Program-made: the position numbers and the translations under genes
Part shown: piece by piece, positions 1 through 5,103 of the stretch
How positions within the stretch are numbered: the stretch's first letter is position 1
Layout of the letters: each line of letters starts with the position of its first letter
Origin: Desulfurococcales archaeon
GTDB lineage: Archaea > Thermoproteota > Thermoprotei_A > Sulfolobales > NBVN01
DNA: 5,103 nt
Assembly (NCBI GenBank): GCA_021160415.1
Contig: JAGHCP010000095.1
Location: 1 to 5,103 of the forward strand
Direction: 5' to 3'
Notes under the pieces: generated by a model
Databases searched by the model: none
The model's input: the letters and a program-made list of their open reading frames with translations, nothing else
What the model was told of the DNA's origin: nothing

Positions 1-428
1 CCCAACCCCCACCAGTCCAGGTGGGTCGACCCCCACACCCTCCTCAGGAGGTCAGTCCTCTTAATTAAGGTGAGCAGCAAGGCGTACGCATGCTCCGCCA
101 CGGCGTAGGTGCTTGCACCAAGCAACTGGGTAGCGGCGTTGAACACCTTAACACCGGATCTCGCGGCATGCTTAACATCTATGTGATCCACACCCAAGCT
201 CAGCGTGGCGATCACCTTCAACCGCGGGGCGCCAGCATCTATAGCCTCCGCACTCACAGGCACTAGTAAGTCAGTTATTAAGGCGTCGTACCCTCTCCTC
301 AGCTCCTCCACTAAGTCCGTACCTGAAACCTCCTTCACCACGACGTCCGCGATATCATCGAGGACCTCCTTCAGAACGTTGAGCTTAGGATGAGCGTAAG
401 TCACGAGAACTCTAAACCTTCGAGCCAA
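1..428 (-). CDS. D-isomer-specific 2-hydroxyacid dehydrogenase, N-terminal part (cut by window edge)
   Basis: The product belongs to the family of NAD(P)-dependent dehydrogenases that act on D-2-hydroxyacids (3-phosphoglycerate dehydrogenase, glyoxylate/hydroxypyruvate reductase and relatives) in the cytoplasm. The 142 visible codons cover the split substrate-binding domain. A first strand (RFRVLVTYAHP, about residues 4-14) is followed by GYDALITD at 46-53. The family hallmark KVIATLSLGVDHIDV is at 71-85. VKVFNAA follows at 93-99, then AVAEHAYALLLTLIKR at 109-124, which is the helix before the NAD-binding Rossmann domain. The GxGxxG loop and the catalytic Arg/Glu/His lie beyond position 1, so substrate and cofactor choice cannot be judged. 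The usual Pro-Gly after the 'NAP' segment is absent (NAATQLLGAST). The start is a TTG directly after an in-frame TAG. It has a GGTG ribosome-binding site 7 nt upstream (436-439), whereas the next start, GTG at codon 9, would remove the first strand. Family call is firm; exact enzyme unknown. Confidence 0.88.
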   Translation of the reverse strand, partial: MARRFRVLVTYAHPKLNVLKEVLDDIADVVVKEVSGTDLVEELRRGYDALITDLLVPVSAEAIDAGAPRLKVIATLSLGVDHIDVKHAARSGVKVFNAATQLLGASTYAVAEHAYALLLTLIKRTDLLRRVWGSTHLDWWGL

Positions 429-435
429 CTAAACA

Positions 436-471
436 CACCCAACCAAATAATTTCCTAAGCACCCAATAAAG
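436..471 (-). promoter_or_regulatory. Candidate promoter and ribosome-binding site for the 2-hydroxyacid dehydrogenase gene
   Basis: Read on the minus strand, CTTTATTGGG (471-462) resembles an archaeal TATA box. Transcription would be expected to begin roughly 26 nt downstream of its centre, near 441. That leaves a short leader carrying GGTG (439-436), 7 nt before the TTG start at 428. The ribosome-binding site supports the unusual TTG start. The TATA assignment is by eye only. The shared block AAATTATTT (453-445) is an alternative box, but it sits slightly too close to the start for leaderless initiation. Confidence 0.35.
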
Positions 472-479
472 AGACGGTG
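445..479 (+). promoter_or_regulatory. Candidate promoter and ribosome-binding site for corA
   Basis: AAATAATTT (445-453) is the best TATA-like block on the plus strand and predicts a start of transcription near 474. GGTG at 476-479 lies 8 nt before the GTG start at 488 and can pair with the 3' end of archaeal 16S rRNA. The box lies on the far side of the opposing promoter's box (462-471), so the two promoters cross each other within 59 bp. Assignment is by inspection, without a score. Confidence 0.35.
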
Positions 480-487
480 CTCCCGCG

Positions 488-1261
488 GTGGGCGAGTCCG
501 AGAACGTCGGGGTAACGTACGCTGGCCCCACGCCTAAGAAATGTGTGAAGACCTTCAAGTTCCACATCCTTAGGAAGGAAGGCATTAGGGTCACGTTCCC
601 CGTGACCCTCGAGGGCGGGGTGAGGACCGCGTGCATCGAAGCAGGCGAGGACGGCGTTAAGGTATGGGGCCCTAAGGAGTTGAGGGTTGTTGTGGAGGAA
701 GCTAACTCTGGCATTGAAGGGAGGGCTGCAGGGATTACAGAGCTTATGAAGAGGTTCTTCACAGCCCTGAGCGACAGGTACCATGAAGAACTTGCGAAGC
801 TTGACGGGGTCATCGAGGAATTAGTGGATAAGGCTGTGAAGGGTGAGGCTGAAGTGAAGTCGCTCTACAAGGTCTACTGGAAAGCGGTGAAGCTGCATAA
901 GGGCGTTCACGGGTTAATATACGCGTTGAGGAAGTCGTCAGCCCTCTATGAAGAGCTCCAGGGCTTGGTTAACGACGCAGTCATGCTTGAAAACATGTAC
1001 AGCACATCCATAGACAGGGTCACTGACGCCTTCAGCCTTCACTACACGGTGACCAGCGAGAAAACCAACAACGTCGTGACTAAGCTGACAGTGATTTCCG
1101 CGATATTCCTACCTCTCACGCTTATCGCCGGGATCTACGGCATGAACTTCAAGTACATGCCCGAGCTCAACCACCCACTCGCCTACCCCTTAACGTTGGT
1201 CGCCATGGCCGCGATAGTTGCTGGTGAACTCACGTACTTCCGAAGGAAGGGATGGATTTGA
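488..1261 (+). CDS. corA: CorA-family Mg2+/divalent-cation transporter, short form
   Basis: This is a CorA-type channel, which as a homopentamer lets Mg2+ (and in some members Co2+ or Ni2+) into the cell down its electrochemical gradient. The 257-aa product has a soluble N-terminal region (about 1-190) rich in helices from residue 80 on. It continues into the pore-lining stalk and first membrane helix (about 191-217, EKTNNVVTKLTVISAIFLPL). The selectivity signature YGMNF is at 217-221, followed by the periplasmic-loop motif MPEL (224-227). The second membrane helix is at about 232-250, and the basic cytoplasmic tail FRRKGWI is typical of the family. The protein is short: well-studied CorA proteins are roughly 315-350 aa, and the shortfall lies in the N-terminal alpha/beta domain. 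GTG at 488 is the only start after the in-frame TAA at 467-469. It stands alone on its strand, divergent from the dehydrogenase gene and convergent with the next gene. Metal specificity is inferred from GMN. Confidence 0.95.
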   Translation: MGESENVGVTYAGPTPKKCVKTFKFHILRKEGIRVTFPVTLEGGVRTACIEAGEDGVKVWGPKELRVVVEEANSGIEGRAAGITELMKRFFTALSDRYHEELAKLDGVIEELVDKAVKGEAEVKSLYKVYWKAVKLHKGVHGLIYALRKSSALYEELQGLVNDAVMLENMYSTSIDRVTDAFSLHYTVTSEKTNNVVTKLTVISAIFLPLTLIAGIYGMNFKYMPELNHPLAYPLTLVAMAAIVAGELTYFRRKGWI

Positions 1262-1264
1262 GGG

Positions 1265-2464
1265 CTAACCTCCCCCGCCCTCAGAGAGACTGCAGCCAGT
1301 AAGCGTCACGTTCAGCCATCCACCGCTCTCTAGGTAGGGGCTGCCTTCCGGGAACTCTAAATACGTCTTTAGGGGGACCCCAAAAGCGGGGGAGACGATG
1401 ACGTACCCGCCCACAACGTTTGGGTGTGACGATATCGTTACATTGTAGACTTTGAATCCGTGGCCGCAGATCCTGACCTCACCAAGGTATGCCGGGTTTA
1501 AGGTAAGGTAGGCCCCCTCAACCCCTAACTCCACCTGGACTTCATGGCCTTCGCTAAGCGCGTTGCCCAACGCCTCCCAGATCTCCGGCACAGCGGAGTA
1601 ATCCAGGAGTGTCGGGCCCGACCCGCCAGTGAGGAGGTACATAGGGTCGTCGTACGGTAGGGACCCTGTGAACCACGGCATGATGTCCTCACCCAGGGCA
1701 GATGAGGGATCGCTCCACTCGTACTTACCTCCGGGGTACCTCACTGAACCCCCAAGAATCCCCACCTGCGTTGAGCCTCCCGGACCGTACACCCTGAACC
1801 GGAGTGGGTGGCTCACCCATGAAAGACTTCCGGGGAACGAAGAATTAACGAATACCGTGATATCCACTTCCCTGCCTGACTTCAGGTCTTGAATAACGTA
1901 ACGTATCACTGAAGCGTTAACCCTGACCTCGACCGGGCTACCTGAGGACGAGGTACCTCTAAGCAGGACTTCCTCAACGCTTATCTCCCACTTCACGCTT
2001 AGGTTCGCTACACCTCCCTGACCTACCTCCTCACTTATGAGGAACGCTGCGGTTTGGAAGTCAAGGCGGTTCCCGTTCACCACTGCGGGGTAGTGAGTTA
2101 CGCACCCGCAGTCCTCGTCGAGGTATGAGTGAAGGTTGAACGCCAGTGCAGGGTCCTCCAACTCCTCAACCCATAGATTCGCTTCCTTCTCTACAGGCGG
2201 GGTTGTGGTTGAGGTGGGTTTGGATGTGGGTGGGGTAGCCTCCGGAGGAGTTGTTGATGCTGAAGTCTGCGAAGGCTCATTAGTATGCGTAGTTATTTGC
2301 GGTGTGGAGGTGCCGCCGCCGGGATGTTTGGGGCTGAGGAACTGGTACCCTGCGAACGCACCTACAGCTATAAGTGCGATAATTAATACGAGCACGTACC
2401 TAAACGTAAAGCACCCTGTGTTTAGGGATCCCCAAAATAAATAGGTTTTGGTGGGGGCGTTCAA
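1265..2464 (-). CDS. Membrane-anchored surface protein with Ser/Thr/Pro-rich stalk, function unknown
   Basis: I do not recognise the family. The 399-aa product has a short N-terminus, one hydrophobic helix (about 23-43, from YVLVLIIALIAVGAFAGY), and a low-complexity Ser/Thr/Pro stalk (about 50-92). An ectodomain of roughly 300 residues, rich in Gly and beta-type sequence, follows and ends in SEGGGG. Five N-X-S/T sequons (Asn154, 183, 207, 341, 385) and the stalk suggest a glycosylated protein exposed on the cell surface. Four cysteines outside the membrane (119, 121, 333, 391) could form disulfides. The C-terminal stretch GGYVIVSPAFGVPLKTYLEF (352-371) loosely recalls the secreted beta-sheet domains of archaeal lipoproteins, but this is only an impression. 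The start is TTG, overlapping the upstream gene's TGA as TTGA, with no clear ribosome-binding site, so re-initiation after the upstream gene is likely. The only other in-frame start before the membrane helix is GTG at 2395. The stop lies 3 bp from that of corA. Confidence 0.85.
   Translation of the reverse strand: MNAPTKTYLFWGSLNTGCFTFRYVLVLIIALIAVGAFAGYQFLSPKHPGGGTSTPQITTHTNEPSQTSASTTPPEATPPTSKPTSTTTPPVEKEANLWVEELEDPALAFNLHSYLDEDCGCVTHYPAVVNGNRLDFQTAAFLISEEVGQGGVANLSVKWEISVEEVLLRGTSSSGSPVEVRVNASVIRYVIQDLKSGREVDITVFVNSSFPGSLSWVSHPLRFRVYGPGGSTQVGILGGSVRYPGGKYEWSDPSSALGEDIMPWFTGSLPYDDPMYLLTGGSGPTLLDYSAVPEIWEALGNALSEGHEVQVELGVEGAYLTLNPAYLGEVRICGHGFKVYNVTISSHPNVVGGYVIVSPAFGVPLKTYLEFPEGSPYLESGGWLNVTLTGCSLSEGGGG
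2431..2443 (-). promoter_or_regulatory. Possible internal TATA box at the start of the surface-protein gene
   Basis: On the minus strand TATTTATTTTGGG (2443-2431) is a strong-looking A/T block lying inside the first codons of the 399-aa gene. It would place a transcription start near 2412, upstream of the alternative in-frame GTG at 2395. That could mean a separate promoter and a shorter protein starting just before the membrane helix. The leader has only a weak AGG next to that GTG. The block may simply encode TYLFWG. Confidence 0.2.
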
Positions 2465-4080
2465 GGCTTAGCCGTTGCGTTTGCGGCTAGTTGTCTAACC
2501 ATGGCTTCCAAGGAGTCCAGTTCCTTATAGAGCTCCTGAAGCTGCTTCTCCTGCAGAGCTATCTGCTTCTTAAGCTGATCTATTTTCTGAAGAACCTTAC
2601 CGAGGGTTGTGTTCGGTGTCTCAGGCTGTTGTGGCTGAGCCCCCAGAAGGTAATTAACTACTGCCTCCATCGTTACCGTTTTGTTCGGCGTGATACTCAT
2701 TACCTCATTGTTCTGGGTGTCCACCATGTCTATGGAGACGAGGCCCCTGCCGTCCTTAGTTATCACCGTTACCTTCCAGTAGAGGGTCCCGTTCAGAATT
2801 ATGGGCATGGGTTCCTCGACGTTGAACTCGCCCCAGTCATACGTGGGGTGGGCCTGCTTAATGAGTGAAGCTATCTTAGAGATCCCTAGGACTGGGTGAG
2901 GGAGCTCGTAAATCATTATGTGGGGGTTCGGGTCGGATGCGTTGACGTAGAATATGTACTTAGCTGAGTACGTAGCTCCGGGAGGCTCCGCTATGAAGAC
3001 CCAGTAGAGATGGCCTGAGGAGTCACTCATGAGGTATGGCTGAGGGTTAGTCCCCACGTCCCTTATCGTGTATGTGTTGTGGTAAAGCATCACGTTCCAG
3101 ATCCCAGTGAAGTACTTGTAGGCCTCAACCCACTCCCTAGCGATGACGTCTGGCACTATAGGCACGCCTCTGAACAGGGGGCTCCTCTCCGCCTCCTTCA
3201 GATCAACGATGCTTATCGACCCGTCGGGAGACACTACTGCGTACCCCCACGGAACAGGTAGGGTCGTGGTTAGCCCTACTCTCCACGTAGCTAGCGGTAT
3301 GAGTATGTAGGGCACACCTCTATACACCACCTCCGTGTTGCAATCCATCATCACCCAAGTCCCTAGTCCTGCCCTTAACTTGATCTCCCTCCACAAGGTG
3401 TCGGGGTAGAGAGGGTTTAGGTAGTACCTATGCAGCCCCCAGTGGAGGTCTTGCTTAACCACTACTACTTGAGGAGGGTAAACAGATCCGTTAACGAGCA
3501 CTAAGCCCAGCGGGTCCCTGCTTATGCTGTTCCAGAAGCCCTCAGGCTCAACCACCCAGTTATAGATTATGTGGCCCCTTAAGTCGTAGTATACGTAAGT
3601 TTCGGCTTCGTAGATCGTGTGGGTGGGGGTCTGAAGCATCGATATTGCGTAAGCATACGCGGTGTGGAGTGGAACCAGCCTAGATGACGCTGTGTCTATC
3701 GGGGAGGTGAGCCTCACTACGTGGATGACGCTGGGGTTGCTGTTCAGCGTCACGGCGTAGGCAGAGCCCCAAGCAAGTAGACCAAGGATAAGCAACGCCA
3801 CACCAAGAAAGCCTAAGAAGCTAGTCCCTGAGCTTCTCCTTAAGGCTGGACCCAGAAAGAGCAGGATGAAACCCAACCCCGCTATAAGGGATGACGCCCT
3901 CTCAACCCAGGACATGGAGGCCCATCCCTGAGCTAACCAAGACACGATACCCGCAAACCCTTGAGACACGAGTGAAAGGAACCACAACGTGAGCAGGAGA
4001 ACCACTACAGCGCCTTTAACCCCTAAACCCCTCCTCCTGCGGAGAAATAGGGAGTCACCGTCCCATCTGTACCTCCGCAC
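2461..4080 (-). CDS. Three-helix membrane protein with large extracytoplasmic domain and C-terminal coiled coil, function unknown
   Basis: I do not recognise the family. Numbered from the GTG at 4080 (539 aa), an arginine cluster RRRR (14-17) precedes a first membrane helix (about 19-40). Two more helices follow at about 62-80 and 87-111. By the positive-inside rule the remaining ~425 residues lie outside the cell. That part carries four G-x-(x)-Y strand motifs (about 169, 255, 356 and 431), each beside a Ser/Asp/Asn-rich turn. This is weakly reminiscent of PepSY-like repeats in bacterial surface proteins (inference). It has six N-X-S/T sequons (Asn197, 380, 430, 466, 490, 534) and a regular heptad coiled coil at 493-531. 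Start choice: GTG 4080 has GAGGTG 6 nt upstream (4087-4092). The longest frame begins at GTG 4101, seven codons earlier, without a ribosome-binding site. The stop overlaps the start of the next gene by 4 bp, so the two form an operon and may act together. Confidence 0.85.
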   Translation of the reverse strand: MRRYRWDGDSLFLRRRRGLGVKGAVVVLLLTLWFLSLVSQGFAGIVSWLAQGWASMSWVERASSLIAGLGFILLFLGPALRRSSGTSFLGFLGVALLILGLLAWGSAYAVTLNSNPSVIHVVRLTSPIDTASSRLVPLHTAYAYAISMLQTPTHTIYEAETYVYYDLRGHIIYNWVVEPEGFWNSISRDPLGLVLVNGSVYPPQVVVVKQDLHWGLHRYYLNPLYPDTLWREIKLRAGLGTWVMMDCNTEVVYRGVPYILIPLATWRVGLTTTLPVPWGYAVVSPDGSISIVDLKEAERSPLFRGVPIVPDVIAREWVEAYKYFTGIWNVMLYHNTYTIRDVGTNPQPYLMSDSSGHLYWVFIAEPPGATYSAKYIFYVNASDPNPHIMIYELPHPVLGISKIASLIKQAHPTYDWGEFNVEEPMPIILNGTLYWKVTVITKDGRGLVSIDMVDTQNNEVMSITPNKTVTMEAVVNYLLGAQPQQPETPNTTLGKVLQKIDQLKKQIALQEKQLQELYKELDSLEAMVRQLAANATAKP

Positions 4081-4086
4081 CTGAAG

Positions 4087-4127
4087 CACCTCATCACACA
4101 CGAGAATGAGGTAATAAAGATTATTTA
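4087..4127 (-). promoter_or_regulatory. Candidate promoter and ribosome-binding site for the two-gene surface operon
   Basis: On the minus strand TAAATAA (4127-4121) is a TATA-like block that predicts transcription from about 4098. GAGGTG (4092-4087) lies 6 nt before GTG 4080 and matches the archaeal anti-Shine-Dalgarno well, which is why that start is preferred over GTG 4101. A second block, CTTTATTA (4119-4112), is an alternative box that would start transcription near 4089. Assigned by eye. Confidence 0.4.
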
Positions 4128-4146
4128 CGCTCCAAACTCATCACCC

Positions 4147-4193
4147 ATAAACTTAAGGGATTAATGCTTACTCCACGATAATGAATCGGTGAT
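4147..4193 (+). promoter_or_regulatory. Candidate promoter and ribosome-binding site for the NAD(P)H-hydrate repair gene
   Basis: ATAAACTTAA (4147-4156) is TATA-like and predicts a transcription start near 4177. GGTGAT (4188-4193) is a full match to the archaeal anti-Shine-Dalgarno AUCACC and ends 4 nt before the TTG at 4198. This favours TTG 4198 over the in-frame GTG at 4189, which lies inside the ribosome-binding site. The promoter is back to back with that of the surface operon without overlapping it. Confidence 0.45.
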
Positions 4194-4197
4194 TTAT

Positions 4198-5103
4198 TTG
4201 AAGGTAGCTTCGGTTGAGCAGATTAGGAAGTTCGACAGGCTAGCCGTGGAGAGGTACGGAATAGACGACATCCTTCTGATGGAGAACGCAGGCAACTCTG
4301 TATACTACCTCATACGGGAGGTTTTAGGGGTTGAGGGGAGGAGGTTCACCGTTGTAGCCGGGCACGGCAATAACGGAGGCGACGCACTTGTCGTTGCGAG
4401 GAAGCTTCACTCCTCCGGAGGTATTGTAGATGTGTTCATCGTTGGGGACCCCGGCAAATTCAGAGGCTCGGCGAGGAAGAACTACGAGATAGCTGAGAAT
4501 GTAGGGTTGATTAAGGGTGTCATAAAGGATGAGGATGGTCTGAGATGCCTCAGAAACTCGTTAATGAGGGCTGATGCTGTGGTCGATGGGATCTTCGGAA
4601 CGGGGCTTTCGAGGGAGGTCAGCGGTGTTTACAGGGAGGTCATAGAGGAAATAAATCGTGCAGGAAAGACCGTGTTCAGCGTGGACATACCTTCAGGTGT
4701 CGGTGGGAATGACGGCAAGGTTTACGGGGTGGCCGTCAAGGCCTCCTACACAGTAACTTTCGGCCTCCCTAAGCTGGGGAACCTTCTATCACCGGGCCAC
4801 GCCTTCAACGGCAAGCTGTACGTGTCCCGAATATCGTACCCTCCCGAACTCTCAAACCCTGAAGAGGTTAAGGTGGAGGTTAACGCGCCTCCACCCATAC
4901 CTCATAGGGTTGAGTGGGGGCATAAAGGGACGTTCGGGAAGGCCCTGATCGTGGCCGGCGCGAGGAACTACTACGGAGCCCCATATTTCGCGTCCCTCTC
5001 ATTCCTTAAAGCAGGCGGAGGGTACTCCAGGCTAGCAGCGCCTCAATCAATAATCCCGTACATAGCCAGCAAAGCGAGCGAGGTTGTGTACATACCGCTG
5101 AAG
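4198..5103 (+). CDS. nnr: Bifunctional NAD(P)H-hydrate epimerase / ADP-dependent dehydratase (cut by window edge)
   Basis: This enzyme repairs NADH and NADPH that have become hydrated by heat or side reactions. The N-terminal YjeF_N/NnrE domain interconverts the R and S hydrates. The C-terminal ribokinase-like NnrD domain dehydrates the S form at the cost of ADP or ATP. The 302 visible codons hold the whole epimerase domain: LMENAG (27-32), the Asn-rich loop GHGNNGGDA (55-63), VVDGIFGTGL (128-137), SVDIPSGV (161-168) and TVTFGLPKLG (185-194). A proline-rich linker follows near 229-235. NnrD begins with HKGTFGKALIVAGARNYYGA (242-261) and KAGGGYSRLAAP (271-282). The catalytic end of NnrD lies past 5103, so dehydratase activity cannot be checked. 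In-frame TAA at 4162-4164 bounds the start. TTG 4198 is chosen for its GGTGAT site, and GTG 4189 would add three residues. The family is expected in hyperthermophiles, where hydration is fast. It is divergent from the surface operon with no evident functional link. Confidence 0.95.
   Translation, partial: MKVASVEQIRKFDRLAVERYGIDDILLMENAGNSVYYLIREVLGVEGRRFTVVAGHGNNGGDALVVARKLHSSGGIVDVFIVGDPGKFRGSARKNYEIAENVGLIKGVIKDEDGLRCLRNSLMRADAVVDGIFGTGLSREVSGVYREVIEEINRAGKTVFSVDIPSGVGGNDGKVYGVAVKASYTVTFGLPKLGNLLSPGHAFNGKLYVSRISYPPELSNPEEVKVEVNAPPPIPHRVEWGHKGTFGKALIVAGARNYYGAPYFASLSFLKAGGGYSRLAAPQSIIPYIASKASEVVYIPLK

Noticed and set aside
205..393. Plus-strand open frame of 62 aa
   Set aside because: Antisense to the 2-hydroxyacid dehydrogenase and rich in Ser/Thr, as expected of a shadow frame.
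412..813. Minus-strand open frames of 133 and 109 aa (412-813 and 455-784)
   Set aside because: Both lie antisense over the start of corA, whose protein carries clear family motifs; their translations show no domain or sensible composition.
1629..2444. Plus-strand open frames at 1629-1892 and 2136-2444
   Set aside because: They mirror the minus-strand surface-protein gene. The Gly/Val-rich second one is the complement of the Ser/Thr/Pro stalk.
2491..3261. Plus-strand open frames at 2491-2868 and 3079-3261
   Set aside because: Antisense to the 539-aa membrane-protein gene. The Leu-rich start of the first is the complement of the coiled-coil codons.
4085..4145. GTGATGA boxes on the minus strand (twice) suggesting a C/D-box guide RNA
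   Set aside because: They match the C-box consensus, but no CTGA D or D' box sits at proper spacing, and the second copy falls within the start region of the coding gene.
4120..4148. Tiny open frames in the leader upstream of the surface operon (for example ATG GGT GAT GAG... on the minus strand)
   Set aside because: Only 6 to 8 codons long and upstream of the predicted transcription start, so unlikely to be translated.
4176..4188. Inverted repeat CGAT-5 nt-ATCG near the predicted transcription start of the NAD(P)H-hydrate repair gene
   Set aside because: Arms of only 4 bp are expected by chance in an A/T-rich gap, and no second copy is seen to suggest an operator.

Overview
The window looks like chromosomal DNA of a hyperthermophilic archaeon, most likely a member of the Thermoproteota (Crenarchaeota). 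The evidence is indirect: AGG/AGA dominate the arginine codons, every supported start codon is GTG or TTG, ribosome-binding sites are of the GGTG / GAGGTG / GGTGAT type that pair with a crenarchaeal 16S 3' end, TATA-like A/T blocks lie in otherwise G+C-moderate intergenic gaps, and two proteins look like cell-surface proteins with many N-X-S/T sequons. No lineage below phylum level can be fixed from the sequence alone.

Layout from left to right. (1) Positions 1-428, minus strand: the N-terminal 142 codons of a D-isomer-specific 2-hydroxyacid dehydrogenase, cut by the window edge. (2) A 59-bp divergent gap holding two candidate promoters. (3) 488-1261, plus strand: a short CorA-type divalent-cation (Mg2+) transporter with an intact GMN signature. 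(4) 1265-4080 (longest form to 4101), minus strand: two genes that run toward corA and meet it with only 3 bp between the stop codons. The upstream one encodes a 539-aa protein with three membrane helices, a large extracytoplasmic part and a C-terminal coiled coil. The downstream one encodes a 399-aa protein with one membrane helix, a Ser/Thr/Pro-rich stalk and an ectodomain. They overlap by 4 bp (TTGA), so they are almost certainly one operon. I recognise neither as a named family. (5) A divergent gap of about 100 bp with candidate promoters on both strands. (6) 4198-5103, plus strand: the start of a bifunctional NAD(P)H-hydrate repair enzyme (complete epimerase domain, first part of the dehydratase domain), cut by the right edge.

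The three recognisable genes are ordinary housekeeping or metabolic functions (2-hydroxyacid oxidoreduction, Mg2+ uptake, repair of damaged NAD(P)H) and show no evident functional link. The part that may be undescribed is the two-gene surface-protein operon: both products are predicted to be membrane-anchored, to expose their bulk outside the cell and to be glycosylated, and their coupled translation suggests a complex. What that complex does cannot be read from the sequence. There is no sign of mobile elements, CRISPR arrays, tRNA or rRNA. No stretch over 300 bp lacks a gene.
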